Below, piece after piece: positions 35,801 through 48,229 of a DNA stretch of 64,000 bases (its first letter is position 1; each line of letters starts with the position of its first letter). Location: assembly GCA_022036555.1 (NCBI GenBank), contig CM039129.1, positions 38,284,051 through 38,348,050 of the forward strand, written 5' to 3'. The translations under genes and the position numbers were made by a program. The notes beneath the pieces were generated by a model. The model did not search any database, was not told where the DNA came from, and was given only the letters and a program-made list of their open reading frames with translations. Source of the DNA: Microstegium vimineum. Lineage: Eukaryota; Streptophyta; Magnoliopsida; Poales; Poaceae.

Positions 35801-36415
35801 AGCAGTTTCATAGAGTGGCTTAAAGAGCAATGCATCCCACTGGAAGGAAGCCCTGATGAAGATACAGATATCGTTAAGAAGTTGATACAAGGGCCGTCCA
35901 CTCAAGTTATGACTTGGCAAGGGTACGACGTGCAGGGGTACAGGTTCCACATGAAAGACAAGGACAAGAAGAGCGCGTCACAGAATAGCGGTGTTCGATA
36001 AGGAGTCGACGGGGCCACAAACAAGAGGACACAATGCTATGGACAGGTTGGCGAAATATGGGAGCTTGACTATGGAAAAGACCTTCGCCTAGGTGTCTTT
36101 CGTGTCGACTAGGTTAACTTGAAAACAGTTGTTGTCGACAGATTAGGGTTAACCACAGTGAACCTCAAAAGTACCAGATATAAAGATGATTAATGGGTAC
36201 TTGCTACAAACGTCGCGCAAGTGGCTTACTATATCTACCCAGAGGACACAAAGAAGCATGTGGTCGTGTCTGGAAAGCAGAGGATCATGGGAGCTGGTGG
36301 TGTCCAGAGTCCAGAACAATACAACAACTACGAAGAGCTCCAACTTTTCACCGATCTACCAACGAAGGTCAAGGCCGTCGAGGATCGTTGCAACAAGAGC
36401 GGTCTAAAGCCCTAG
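32863..36415 (+). pseudogene. CACTA TNP2-type transposase, broken
   Basis: The first ATG after the duplicated promoter opens a frame beginning MDRSEWMYKISR, the N-terminal transposase-associated domain (32863-33090; CPCSHCNN zinc-like motif). Then follow the Transposase_21 (TNP2) catalytic region (~33400-34985; SLDPLYP, MLHFILHMLMMK, ACPNHC, STDGMNPF, DAIDCMHLEKNV-like AIDCMHLEKNV), a DUF4218-like region (35040-35640; YVHNRAYPVGSM) and a DUF4216-like region (35900-36330; VAQVAYYIYP, VVSGKQRIMG). Breaks: TAG at 33613-33615, a shift near 33816, TGA at 34983-34985, TAG near 35217, a shift near 35668 and further stops after 36001. Intact relatives cut and paste the element; this copy cannot. Confidence 0.88.
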
Positions 36416-38335
36416 GCCCTCCCCGATGGTGAGGTGCGATCCGTGAAAGCGGCAGTAACAAAATGAGATGTAATAAAGTAGTAGAGAGAACTTATGCAAT
36501 GAAAGTTTGTTATGGGCAATGGTTATAAGAAGCTTGTATTTATATTAACCAAAATGACATGTAATACATTATTCAAGGATAGCATTTACATCAATTTAGC
36601 TTATTTATTGCAATTTATCAAAATGACATGTAATATATATCAATTTAGCTATTTTATTGCAATTTATAAAAACTTAAAGTTGAAAACTGGATATGCAGAA
36701 ATTGGTTTACTGCAGCGGGCGGTGTAAGGTGCCCTCCGCGGTTAATATTTATCGCAGCGGGCACCTTATATTGCCCGCTGCAGTAAACATCTTCTATATA
36801 TAGGGGATGGGCCCTGCTGGTTCATCTTCATCGTCTTCATTGCGGTTAGGGTTCACAAAGTGCTGCCCAAATCCGCCGCCGTCGGTGCTCCTCCCCACCT
36901 CCGGTGCTCCCCACTACCGCCGGTGCCCCTCTCTCCGTCGCGCCAGGTGCCTCGGTGCTCCTCCCCGTCCTTGGCGCTCCTATCATTGCTAGCTCCTCGT
37001 CTCGGCGGTGCTCCTCTCATCGCCTCGGTGCTCGGTCGCCGATGCTCCTCCTCGCCTCGGTCCTCGCCACCCCATCGCCGGCCCGCCTCAGTGCTCCTAT
37101 CCTCGCCGGTGCTCGGTACTTGGACCCCGTCGGTGCTCGGTGCTCGTCGTGGTGCTCTGTGCTCCTCTCCTCGCCGGTGCTCGGTGTTCGCCTGGTGCTC
37201 CTCTCCTCTGCTCCATCCCCTCGGTGCTCCAAAACTCCGTCGTGATGCCTGTGATTATTTTCTCTATGATTATTTCCTCTGTGATTATTTCCTCTATGAT
37301 TATTTTGCTCTGTGATGTTGCCTGTGATGTTGTGAGATACTGCATGTGATGCACCAAGAATGTGACGAAATTTTATTTTCACTGAGCATATGCCACTGAA
37401 CTGATGAAATGAAATGTTATTTTTAAGTCACTAAACTGATGAAATATGATTTTCACTGAGCATGGCTTACTACTTGTACTTGAACTTGTACTCTTTTACT
37501 TACTACTGCTACTAATCATGTCTTACTACTTTGTATGGCTTACTGAGCATGGGTTTAGCATGGCTTACTACTTGCAACTTACTATACTTTCTACTCTACT
37601 ACTTTTTACTACTTGTACTCTACTGTAGAACTTATGAAATGATGTGAAATACTACTACTCTATTACTAGTGGCATTTGCAATGATGTGAAATACTACTTA
37701 TATGTTGGGGCAGCGGCGGCTGTGATGATCAATTACCCTAAGTCCAGAAACTTGGATGACTTGTATAATGGGTTGAATCTGAGCCAATTTTTTCCTTTTT
37801 TTATTGCTTCTACTTGTAACTCTACTACTTGTAACTACTACTTGTAACTCTACTACTTGTACTCTACTACTTGTACTTGTACAGTTTTACTTCGACTTGT
37901 AACTCTACTACTTGTACTTGTATATATGGTACTTGACTTCACTACTCTCTACTTCTACTTCTCTACTATACACTCTTCTACTTCTACTACTTCTACTACT
38001 TCTACTTCTCTACTTCACTACTTGTACTCTACTAATTACCCTACTATGAAGTACTTCTACTCTAGCACTACTCTAGCACTACTTGTACTTCTACTACTTA
38101 CTCTACTTGTACTACTACTCTAGCACTACTTGTACTTCTACTACTTACTCTACTTGTACTACTACTCTAGCACTACTCTAGCACTACTTGTACTTCTACT
38201 ACTTACTCTATTACTTGTACTACTACTCTAGCACTACTACTACTTGTACTCTACGACTTCTAGATACTTGTACTTGTACTATACTACTATACTGAAACGT
38301 CTCATGTGTATAGGTTACCTCTAGTGAAACTTCAA
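36416..38335. other. Inter-gene part of the CACTA element with low-complexity repeats
   Basis: 36705-36790 holds internal copies of the subterminal repeat ('gcccgctgcagtaaac', 'cgcagcgggcacc'). A TATATATAG box lies at 36795-36803, probably the promoter of the second gene. 36880-37240 is a C-rich array built on 'tcggtgctc'. 37480-38290 is an array built on 'ctacttgtactctacta'-like units. Long frames across these arrays are by-products of the repeats. Confidence 0.6.
37480..38295. repeat. ACT/CTT-rich minisatellite
   Basis: Irregular tandem units built from 'tactacttgtactc' and 'tctagcactact' fill this stretch, densest at 37800-38290. A shorter related 'ctactact' array lies at 56236-56300, in the remnant of another CACTA element, so the array probably belongs to the inter-gene region of this CACTA family. 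Confidence 0.7.
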
Positions 38336-40658
38336 ATGGCTACAGAGGACCCGCTCAATGAATGGAGGGACCCTACCCCTAGTCCACCTACTTCAACTGA
38401 ATACGAGAGCCAGGTATCCATTACACCACCACGTCCAAAGAAGATCCGTACACAGGAGGACGATGATCCTGACTATGAGGATCAGGCTGAGGGTGACGCT
38501 GACTCTGATTCACAGAAAGGGACAAAATACGAGTACAAAAGAAGAGCTCCACGGATTGAAGGAGCAATTGCCAGCTCCAGGCGTGAGGTAGAAGCCTGTT
38601 CTAGCTACTTATTTGACATGTACAAATCAGTGTGTGAAAGAATTAATGATCAAACCCCCTGAACAGATCATAATTACGCCTCTTCAGTTGGAGTTCAATG
38701 AGGCAGAAGGAGTGGCTCCCACTCCCGCTCCCACTCCCGCTCCCGCTCCCTCGATGACATCATCCTCAGCGAAATCTAAGGGGGTGAAACGGAGGAGGGG
38801 GGAACATGGGAGGCATCAGAGGGAGTTGACTGACCATGTCCACAGGATCCTTGAGGTGGGGCCAGAGGGAAACGCAATGAAGCCTCTTTAGGTCATCAGC
38901 TGATACAGCAACCGGGTGGGTAGCATAGTTAGGGAGAAGGTGCTCATCACTTGGCCGACCTGGCACGCTGTCCCAGACGATATCAAGGAGAATGTCTGGG
39001 GCGAGGTGACTAGGAAATTCTCCTATCCAGAAGGCGTCGACATGGCCAAATGCAAGGAGTGGGCACTGCACATGGCATCCTGTTCATGGCGCAACTTCAA
39101 GTCCATGCTGAATAGGGATTTCTTGAAGAAGGAAAAGTCGCCCATACACAAATACACCATGGTGAAGGCGCACATATGGGACGAATTCATTAGGTTGAGG
39201 AGTACACCTGAAGCAGAGGAAAAGAGCGCCAAGTTTAGCGCGATGGCGAAGAAGAACAAGCATCCCCACCACATGGGCATGATTGGCTTTGCTGGTCATA
39301 GGCCCCGGTGGCGGGCACAAGAACAAGCTAGACAAGAGGCAGGAATTCTCGATCCCTACGAAGAGGTTGATGGTAGGGCAAAAGACTTCATTTTTGCTCG
39401 TATTCCGAAGAGGCTCAAGCCAGGAGCGACCAGGTTCAACGAGCCTCACTTCGAGGCGGTGGAGCAGGCTGTCATCGAGGCCAGCAAATCCAAGGACACC
39501 ATCGAGGTCCGCAGAGGACACGACTTGCTGACCGAGGTCCTTGGAACCCTTGAGCATTGTGGTCGCGTTCGTGGAATGCAGTCCAAGATGAGTTGGTTGT
39601 CCGTTGAGACCTGGAAAACCGACTCTACCAAATACCGGTCAAGGGAAAGGTACAAGAAAGAAATCTTTTAGAAAGGATACGAGGAAGGCGTGGCCGAAAT
39701 GATTAGCTAGGGAATAAAGAAGGCCTTCACAAGCAACAACCCCGAGATGGTGGCTATGAGGTCACATATGTTTCTTCAGACTGGTCTTCCCGCGCCTCCG
39801 AGTCAAGTTCCAGAAAGATGATTGCTGCAGAGGCTACAAGACATCCAGCAAAACCTACTTGTCCAGTTCCATGTCCCGATTGGGCGGTGAGGCAAGAAGA
39901 TGTTTATCGCAGAGGTAGTTGTACAACCAGTCAATGAAATTGTGGATTTCAACATAGATGACATCCCTGAGAACTATGTCATCATGACCCCCGCCTAGAT
40001 TGCGCCAAATCACGAAGATTATGAATTGGATCATCCTAGCTTACAGCGACACCGATTTCTAGGAACAGCAATGGGAAGCGAAATCTTGTGGAATCAAGAA
40101 GACGTTGAGATCGTCCTGGAGACACCAACTGGAATGTCGACCACCGACGGATCACAACCATCAGTTGCCGGATCTTGTCCCCCTAAACCGGAAGATCCAA
40201 ATGACAGCGGAGATGGTGACAAGGACGATGGCGGGGACAAGGGCAAGGAAAAACCAGATGGTGATGGCGAACGCGGGGAGGAGAAGGGAGATTGAGGTGG
40301 TGGGGACAAGGGCATGGACATGGGCACAATCTCAACCCCTCCTCCAAATAGTCCACATGTGGATCCATCGACAAGTCCAGCTGCGGACCCACTTGCGGAC
40401 CCACCTCCGGACCAACCAAGAAATGCACAGACACCTATGGGGGACCCACCTGTGGAGGCACATGTGGACCCACCGGAAAGTGCAGAGGCACCAACAGGGG
40501 ACAAGGAAGGACCAGCGGGGCAACAAGGCACGGAGGAGGCACCAAGGAGCCCACCAAGGAAAGATCCAGACATGAGTGCCAAACCGCTGCCGTACACTAC
40601 TACATTCGAAAGGTACGGTATCGTGATGCATAATATCATGTTCAACTTTCTATCCTAG
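38336..40658 (+). pseudogene. CACTA Ptta/TNPA-like protein gene, broken
   Basis: The frame starts MATEDPLNEWRD and runs as an acidic, Pro/Asp-rich N-terminus to a shift near 38645. A Pro-Thr-Ala repeat follows (38715-38755). The core region, 38916-39671, resembles Transposase_24 (Ptta/En/Spm family): WHAVPDDIKENVW, WRNFKSMLNRDF and HHMGMIGFAGHRPRW. A stop at 39669-39671 is followed by readable remnants and then a Pro-rich acidic tail (40026-40658). TNPA-type proteins bind the subterminal repeats. The family assignment is from memory of these motifs; the breaks are seen directly. Confidence 0.7.
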
Positions 40659-41390
40659 CTATAAGATGGTAGTAACCTTTACTATACTCTCTTAACCGTT
40701 CTCTAGGCCTCCAAATACTAGCCGACAGCTATTTCCGGAGGACGAAGACTGTCCTGACATCTATGAGCGTGGGAAGTTCTTGATTCCTAAGGCACAGCTC
40801 ATAGATGAGGAACTATGGGAAACAAGGAGATTTCATAGGTGGTATATGGAAGCTGCAAAAGTCGGGATGTTAGGTTTTACAATCAAGATTCCCCCAAAGT
40901 ACTTCCACTTGCCCGAAACTATTACTTTCCCCGTAGACTTCCACGACATGTGGCATCTATTTCGGGAAGAAGACCTAGATGTTGTCCAAGTCAGCCTATT
41001 CACTCTATAAGTCTCATTGTCAGTTTCATAGATTTCGGCAATACTAATGGTCAACTATATACTTAGTATGGCTCGATGACTTCTCCGTGCAGGACGTCGG
41101 TGATAGTAAGCAACAAAAAGAGACATCCTGTTCTCTACCTCTCTCCAATGCATATTGCTGAGAGAGTCATCAAAGGGTACGAGATAACGGATCCAAAGTT
41201 GACAGCGCGACAGAGGCAACATAAATACGACGAGAATATGAAAGAGGAGAAGAAGAATTTGTCAAGGTACATAAATGGAGTGATGAAGAAGATTCAACCG
41301 GATGGGCCACACTGTATCAAGGCGGCTTACCACTTTAGGTAAGTCAAAATTGTACATAGAGCTAAGTGGAAAAAAATCTTCTTACATCTA

Positions 41391-42534
41391 GGTTGTTCTT
41401 GCCCGCCTCGGTTAATCTGTTTATGGAGGCGGACACCTTACATACGCCCGCCTCGGTAAATCAATCGGAAAAAACAAAAAATACCCACGAGCCCACCAGC
41501 GAGCCCGTTCCCAAGCCCGCCAGTGAGCCCGTTCCCTGCACGCCGCCGCCGTGGATCCGGCCAACCAACGCGTGCTTGGCCACCGGAGATGGAGGGAGCC
41601 ATGACGCCGTGGATCCACGCCTGCTGCCACCAGATCCACGGCCTCCGCTACCTCCGCCAGCGGATCCACGCCCTTGGAGGTTGAGAAGGGGTGCCACCAC
41701 CATCGTTGCTCGTCGGATGGGGAGCGGCACCGCCGCCTCCTCTTCTCACCGGATGGGGACGGGCGGCCCCGTCGCCTCTGCTCGTCGCCTAGATCCCGTC
41801 GAAGAGCATGGCCTCGTCGTCCCTCGCCGGATCCGGCCACCTCGACGCCACCGGACCTCGCCACCACCGGATCCAGCCACCCTAGCGCCGGATCCAGTCT
41901 TTGCCGCGCCGCATTATGTCTCTCCCACCTCTCCTGCGTCGCCCTACGTCGGAGGTGGCTGGGGAGGGCCTCCTACCCGCTTCTTGTTGTCTCGGGGAGG
42001 GAGGGAGGGAGGTGGACGGGGAGGGCACCGGGCGGAGAAGCCGGTGGACGGGGAGGGAAGGGCTCGGGGCGGCGTGCGTGGGTGGAGAGGCCGCCGAGAG
42101 AGGAAGGGATGAGGCGTGTCAGGGGAGGCCGCCGAGAGCCCGACAGGGTGCGGTTGGGAGAGGGTGCGTCCCGGAGAGGAACTAGGGTTTATGTTGTTTA
42201 TATACTCAAAAGCATAGTGGGCTATCCATGTGTTCTAGTGGGTTGGGTCTTATTTACCGAGACGGGCTTTTAATGTTGCCCGCCTCCATAAATTAATTTA
42301 CCGAGGCGGGCATTATAAGACAACCGCCTCCAAAAATAGGCTATTTTTGGAGGCGGACGTCTTATAATGCCCGCCTCGGTAAATCGATTTTACGAGGCGG
42401 GCAAAAGTTACCGCCTCCGTAAATCAAAATGTCCTCCTCCGTTAATCCGTCAGGATTTTAGGAGACATATGAATTTTGTGTCCGCCTCTATTAATAAAAG
42501 GGCACTCTCTTGCATAATCATTTGTGTAGTAGTG
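41391..42534. mobile_element. Second CACTA-type element nested in the protease intron
   Basis: The right end is the inverse of CACTACTACACAAATG (ends 42534, followed by TAG). Both sides carry 'gcccgcctcggtaaat' repeats in opposite orientation (41400-41460 and 42250-42440), a subterminal repeat distinct from that of the host element. The left terminus has lost its CACTA bases; TAG at 41389-41391 may be the duplication. The GC-rich middle (41480-42180) gives long frames in all phases without a domain. Confidence 0.65.
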
Positions 42535-42592
42535 TAGGATCATAAACTTACATCGTCGTCGTAACCTGTATTTTGTTTGAATGGTATAGTAA

Positions 42593-45500
42593 TGTAACAC
42601 CCTAAAATTTACTTTATGGAAATAGAAATAAAATGTTTTATTTATGAATTTTGGTGTTCATGAAATCAGAGGAAATAAAAACTTTTATGAAACTAAAATT
42701 TTGTTTTGGTAGAAAAGTGGTTGAGCATACATGCCCTTGCATTTGTTACTTATTTTGTTTGGCAAGTTTCAAAGTTCAAAGTTGGTTTTCAAAATGGGTT
42801 TGAAAGTGTGTTTGAAAATTTAGAAAATAAAAAGGAAAAAGACAAAATCCTTCCCTCCTACATCTGGCCCGCAGGCCCACCTCCCCTTTCCCCCCCCCCC
42901 GCCGGCCTGCTCTCACCCTGCCCAAGTGCCCCGGCCCACTCAACCTCCCGCCCTCTCTCTCTGCGCCGACAGGCGGGCCCCGCTCGCCAGCGACCCCGCT
43001 TTTCTCTCTCTCGGCGCCGACATGTGGACCCCATCCGTCAGCCCCCTCGCTACACAGACACACGCACTGCCCCTTTCTCTCTCTCGCTGTCAGGTGGCCC
43101 CCTCTGGTCAGCTGCGTCTTCTCCCCTTTCCTTTTCTCTCCCGCTCCTTCCCGTTTCTCTGTGCCGACGCCGCCGCCTCCGCCGGCCGGGAAATCCGAGC
43201 AGGATTCACCCCTCCCCGTCCTACGCCGACTTTGCCCCGTGGATCGACAAACCGAGCGCCACCCACCTCGGCCTTTCCGTTCCTCTCTCCTCTCCCTTTC
43301 CTTCTTCGCACCCGACGCTTACCATAGCCGCCGTGAGCAATTGAAGCTCGGAGGATCCCTTTCCTTCTCTGTGGTGCGCCCTCGGGGCTATATAAGTCCT
43401 CGTACCCCGCCCTCCGCCTTCATACCGGCTCCTCGACGCTCCGCAGACACCCAGAGCCGCCGCCGCGAGCACAGACCGCCGCCCAGCACCGTCGTCACAT
43501 TCCCACCGATCCAGAGCACCAACACCGCCGACAAGAGCCCTCGGAGCTTCGCATCGACGCCGTACGTCCATAACGCGCCCCGCCGAATGACTCCAGTCCC
43601 TGTATCCCCTCACTCGCGCTCACCGTGCGCCCCTTCCCCTTTACAGATCACCGCCGGTCGTCGACGAACCCCGTGAAGCATCTCTGGACCCCGCGAACCA
43701 CCCGAGCACCTTCGCGGTACACCCCTCTCCCTTCCCGTGCCTCCAATTTCCTCTCTAACACACCGTAGCCGCGCAATCGATGCACGCCATACGCACCAGC
43801 CATGGCGCCGCCGTGGTCGTCCCACGCCAGTGTGTTACCGCCTCACCCAAGCACCCCACCGCACTCGCACGCGCACGTTGCACCTCTGGGTGCCGTCCTC
43901 CTTCTCTCTCTCGCTCTCTACACACCGGCGCACGCGCACCAGTGCCGCAGTGCCGCCGCCGCGCGTGGTCAGCCTCGCTGAGCCACCCTCTGCTTCAACC
44001 AACCCCACAGACGAGCTCCCCGTCTCTCCCTCTCTCTCCCTATGTAACCGGTTGACCCCGAGACGACCGCAATCGTCCCTCCCGACGAACTCCGGCGAGT
44101 TTTCCCCTCTGCGCCGCCGCGGGAGCGCCGCCCCGACGACCAGACGCCGCGCTCCTCCTCCCTTTTGCTCTGGACCGCCCGATCTCGCGCCGACGGTCTG
44201 GATTAGAACCCTGAAGCGGTACGCCCTCTGGTCCACCATGGACCCATGGACCAGAACCCCGCAGGCCGTCCACACTATTCCCATGCACCGCACCAACCTG
44301 AGCCAGCCAGGTGGCGCCTAACAGCCCCACTGCGGAGCCCTTGGCGTCTTCTCTGTTTTACGCTTTCTCGTTCTGAAGTCGTAGACCTCTGTTTAAGCGA
44401 AAATACGTTTTCTTCTCTCTGGAAACGTAAACCCCCTCGGTTTTTCCCAAAATACGTTTTCTCCTTTTACAGAATCTGCCCCTCCTAATCAAATGCTTAT
44501 ATTTTCCCCGATCTAGCTCCGTTTTGGCCCAAACGAGTTGCGTTAGATCCGTAATTTCATAACCTACCTAATGGTACAGTTTTTATCTATGTTAATTACT
44601 TTTGAAAACCAAAGTTAATTATTTTGGTAATGCTTTAATCCCGTCTTTTCAAAATCCTGTTTTATCTCTATCTTTTCCGTTTTAAATCTGTTTCGCTCCG
44701 TTCAAGTTGCGTTGGCTTCGTAACGACGTAACCTTTTCAGTAGTGATCTTTAATACCATGTTAATAGTTCTGTGTTTTCATGAGATCAAATCCTAATTTG
44801 ATTAACCACTTTATAACTTGTTTTATACATAAAATGACGATGTTTTCAACTTTCGTTTTCGAAATCCAAACCCAAGTTTGACCTAATCTAATCAAAGTGT
44901 TTCTTTGAGATACTTTGTACACTCTTTTATATAGTTATAAAATTGATAAAGCTTTTGTTTCTCTTTTATAAAGGCAAATCCTCCGTTAGTTGTATCCCGA
45001 TCATCGTAGGTCCGTTTAGTGTGATCTTCACGACTGTGTGGTCGTAGAGTTGCGTAGATTTTCTTTAAATTCTTTTTATTGATTGGTGTATTGTTCTAAT
45101 TTAGCCATGTTTTGTATGCTACGTATGATTGTCCAGTTGCTTGAGTGGTGATTGGTTAATTGTCGTCCAACCGGTGAGATTTGCGTTGGTGATCAAGAAG
45201 AAGTCGTCTGAAGTTGAGAAGCAGTTGAGCAAAGGATCTAAGCTTTTAAGGCAAGTATACATGGGATTATCCTTGTTGTCCTATTCATGATCCTCATTAA
45301 ATAATCATATGCATGTGTTTCCTTGTTACCCTGTAAGGATTATCCTAGCTTTGTACCTTATACCTTGTTACCCTGGGTATTCATGCATTTGGGTAGATCA
45401 AGCTAGTGCTCTTTGAGAACCACTATGATCATGTAAACTTGATTAATGAATATGTGAACTCACAATAAAAGATGACTTTTTAGCAACGTGGACCATAGGT

Positions 45501-46465
45501 GGAACACCAGGAACTCACACCTGTGTTCTCACTCATAGGAATATTTCTGTAAGAGATTACCCCAAGAAAACAGTACCACCATAAGCTAATGGGCTCTGGC
45601 TTGACTCAGTATTAGGCTTTTGTTAGTTTGTGGCAACTTACCTGAAAGGGCGCATGAAGTGCTCCGAGATTTTCGGAAGCGCTGCGTGTGTCTTCTGGGA
45701 TCTTGTTGAGGGAACTTGTAGCGGGTTGTTACTTTCTAGTGGAACTTGTGAAAGGTCTCATAGTGAACCCTGCTGGCCCACCTCGGAAGTGGGTAAGAGA
45801 ATAGCTACCTTGGGAAAAAGGGCAATTCACTTCTTATGGGTAAAGGCGTACACCTCTGCGCAGAGTTAAAAACTATCATGATAGCCGTGCTCACGGTTAA
45901 GAGTGGCTTGGGCTCCTTGCTATGTGATGTTCTTATGTCATGATTCATCAGTTGTTATCGGTGATTTGTTATTGTTACTTGTTCATATAAGCATTAACTC
46001 CGGTTCACTTGATCATATGGATGTTGGGCTATTTTGATAACTTTGATGCTACCATAATGCTAAAATTGTGACAACATAAAAGCTGATGCAGTATAACCCG
46101 TGTCTATCCTTCTTGAGCCTCATGAACCCCATGTATTCTTGTTGAGTACGAAAGTACTTACGCTTGTTTACTTTCTTTTCAATACTTTGGATAAAAATCC
46201 CGGATGGGTACCAGATAGCGAGTCTTGAGCAGTTAGGCTTGTGATCAACCAGTCAATTGGTCCCTGTGGAGTGGAGTCTTCGCCAGAAGATCGGAGTGCT
46301 TTTCCGCTGTCTGCTCTCTCTTAAGGTTATTCCTTTAACCATATATGTTATATAATTAAGTATTGTCTTTTGATATTACCTTGTTCTGTGACTATATGTG
46401 GGATTTGACTTCCTGGGCTCACATATAGGGTATATCTGGTTTTGTTCTTAAAACCGGGTGTGACA
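42593..46465 (+). mobile_element. 3.87-kb solo LTR (Gypsy, Tekay/Del-like)
   Basis: It starts TGTAACACCC and ends GGGTGTGACA, the TG...CA inverted ends of an LTR. A perfect 5-bp duplication (AGTAA at 42588-42592 and 46466-46470) flanks it. A TATATAAG box lies at 43389-43396. No gag or pol frame is present; the GC-rich frames at 42706-44330 occur in several phases at once and are by-products. The length suits long-LTR chromoviruses such as Tekay/Del. The other LTR and interior were presumably lost by unequal recombination. Confidence 0.85.
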
Positions 46466-47606
46466 AGTAAGGGCCAAATCGATGGACATTGGGTTGCATT
46501 TCTCATCTATCCTCAAGATGGTAGGGCAGTAATATTTGACTCGTTGAGGTTAGTAAATACAAAAGGGTACAATGCCTTCAAAGATTGCTTGAAAACGTAA
46601 GTCACCTAGCTTATTGATCATTTACGGTTTTCTCATACGTATTCAAATTGTTGCTAACTAACACTAATGCATTTCGTACAGTGCTTACAGGGAATACCTA
46701 AAGGAGCCCCAATGCTGGGATCAAAGAAGTGAAAAGTTCAAGAAGAAACATTCATACCACTTAAAGATCCGACGTGAATTCTTCGTAAGTATTCCAAAGA
46801 TTCAGTCATGTTTTCATATATATGTATTGTTCTAACATTTCTGTTTCGATCGTGCAGTGCGCTAAACAACCATATGGATCAAAGACATGTGGCTTGTACA
46901 CCTGCGCACACCTAAGGCAGTGCAAGGAGTACACCAACAGCTGGAAGAAGCTCAAGGCGGGAATCAACGATTGGGAATGCATTACGAGAGACAAACTTGC
47001 TTTCAAGCAACTCAAGGCCGACATCTGTAAGTTCCTACTAGAGAATTGTGTGCTAGAAGGGCAAGAATTCTTCGACGATGAGGGTGACCTGGCGGTTCTA
47101 CCTGAGTTCGAGAAGTTCAGGAAGTGGGACACCATGCTCCGTCCCAAGGATTACAAACACCAAGTGCAAATTTGAATTAGATATGAAATTTTGTGTTTCT
47201 TTTGTGTATATGGTGGATGACAACAACTTATATGGGATTGTATGGATGTTTTTGGGTATGTGAATTTGAATTTGTGTATGGATGTTTAATGTATATATAT
47301 GATGTTTATCTCTGCTATGATTTCTGTGAATTCTGGTTATTGTATGAAATCTGTAAATATTGATCCAGATTCTGAAACTACATTTTATTTTTTTAATTAA
47401 AAAATTTAATTGTGGCGGGCATTGTAACTTGCCCGCTACGGTTAATACATTAACCGTAACCGTAGCGGTCGGCTTAAGCGTCCGCTGCGGTAAATAGCAT
47501 TAACCGCAGCGGGCGCTGGTGACCGCCACGGTTAATGCTTGATTAACCGTGACCTTGCGATAAACTATTTTTGAACGACATCATTAATCGTTTTTGTACT
47601 AGTGTA

Positions 47607-47946
47607 TGGTGGGCCGGAAATGAACTGATCTTCAATAATATTCAAGTTGGGATTCAAGATTGCAGGATTTCTTCTTGACAAAGATAAAGTTAGTCTCTCT
47701 AAGTGTGAAAGCTAGCTTGTCAGTCGCCTTCAACCAATGGACCCAATTTCTGTAGCTGATGAGCGTTAGGCGCATTTTCTTTGTCTCGCTCTTTGTATCT
47801 TAGATTAGAAATTCTTTTCAGTCTAGCTTAGATTAGATTATCTCTATCCTTTCTTTGTTCTCTAGTCCTCTTTGTACTCTGGTTGTTTTTTAGTTTTAAT
47901 AAATTTCTGTAGGGGCCTTGGCCCCTCCAGCTTCCTAGAAAAAAAT
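47607..47946 (+). mobile_element. LINE fragment, right of the CACTA insertion
   Basis: It continues the LINE reading broken at 31887: WTARNEL-like sequence (here shifted), then LSVKASLSVAFNQWTQFL. The LINE 3' untranslated region follows, with a GTAGGGGCC...GGCCCCTCC stem (~47905-47925) and an A-run (47938-47945). The stem matches that of the LINE ending at 11508, so both belong to one family. Confidence 0.65.
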
Positions 47947-48105
47947 GATATAAACACACGGGAAAATGTTGAAAACACCCCTTATTACCCACACATAACA
48001 TCCCTCTATTTAATGGAAGGGGTCATTACCAAAGTTTAATGGAAGGTATCCACAGTTGGTTGTATAAAAATTTAGACACTTGGAATGTAACAACTAACTT
48101 AATAT

Positions 48106-48111
48106 TTTATT
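48106..48111 (-). terminator. Polyadenylation signal of the glucanase gene
   Basis: AATAAA on the minus strand, ~120 nt after the stop codon at 48230, a usual distance for a plant 3' untranslated region. Confidence 0.5.
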
Positions 48112-48229
48112 GAAACATAATTAAGAATGCCGCCAGGTGCATAATGTCACCAGGTACAAAAAAGTAAAAATCACAGGCTCGTTATTACCGTATACGTTCA
48201 TATATAAGTGTACACGAATGTCTTCTTCA

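Larger units (their letters stand above)
40708..47175 (+). pseudogene. Ulp1-like (C48) protease gene of the CACTA, split by insertions
   Basis: Exon pieces: 40708-41010 (FLIPKAQLIDEELWE, YFHLPETITFPVDFHDMW), ~41093-41338 ending at a GTAAGT donor, then ~46466-46596, 46682-46784 and 46858-47175, each with GT/AG borders. Catalytic residues of a C48 cysteine protease are visible: His in GHWVAF (46487-46489), Asp in FDSL (46538-46540), and Cys in KTCGLYTC (46888-46890). The large intron holds a CACTA (41391-42534) and a solo LTR (42593-46465). Ulp1-like domains are known in several plant transposons; their role is unclear. Splicing across the insert is doubtful. Confidence 0.75.
31888..47606 (+). 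mobile_element. 15.7-kb CACTA (En/Spm) element with nested insertions
   Basis: Left end CACTACGTCAAAATCGATT; right end the inverse of CACTAGTACAAAAACGATT. The flanking 3 bp are TTT (31885-31887) and TAT (47607-47609), a near match. Both ends carry inverted copies of 'gcccgctgcggttaa' (31990-32110 and 47410-47550), as expected for subterminal transposase-binding repeats. Inside are a TNP2-type transposase gene, a Ptta/TNPA-like gene and a Ulp1-like protease, all on the plus strand. All are damaged, and the protease is split by a second CACTA and a solo LTR. Without nested inserts the element would be about 10.7 kb. It interrupts a LINE. Confidence 0.88.

Noticed and set aside
36860..37382. Frames of 110-150 codons around 37 kb
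   Set aside because: They result from the 'tcggtgctc' repeat array; all phases are open and the products are low-complexity.
41421..42273. Protein gene inside the nested CACTA
   Set aside because: Long frames occur in at least four phases over a GC-rich, repetitive block, without any domain or splice pattern.
42706..44330. Long overlapping frames with Pro/Arg/Ser-rich products
   Set aside because: They lie in the GC-rich part of the solo LTR, are open in several phases on both strands, and show no domain.
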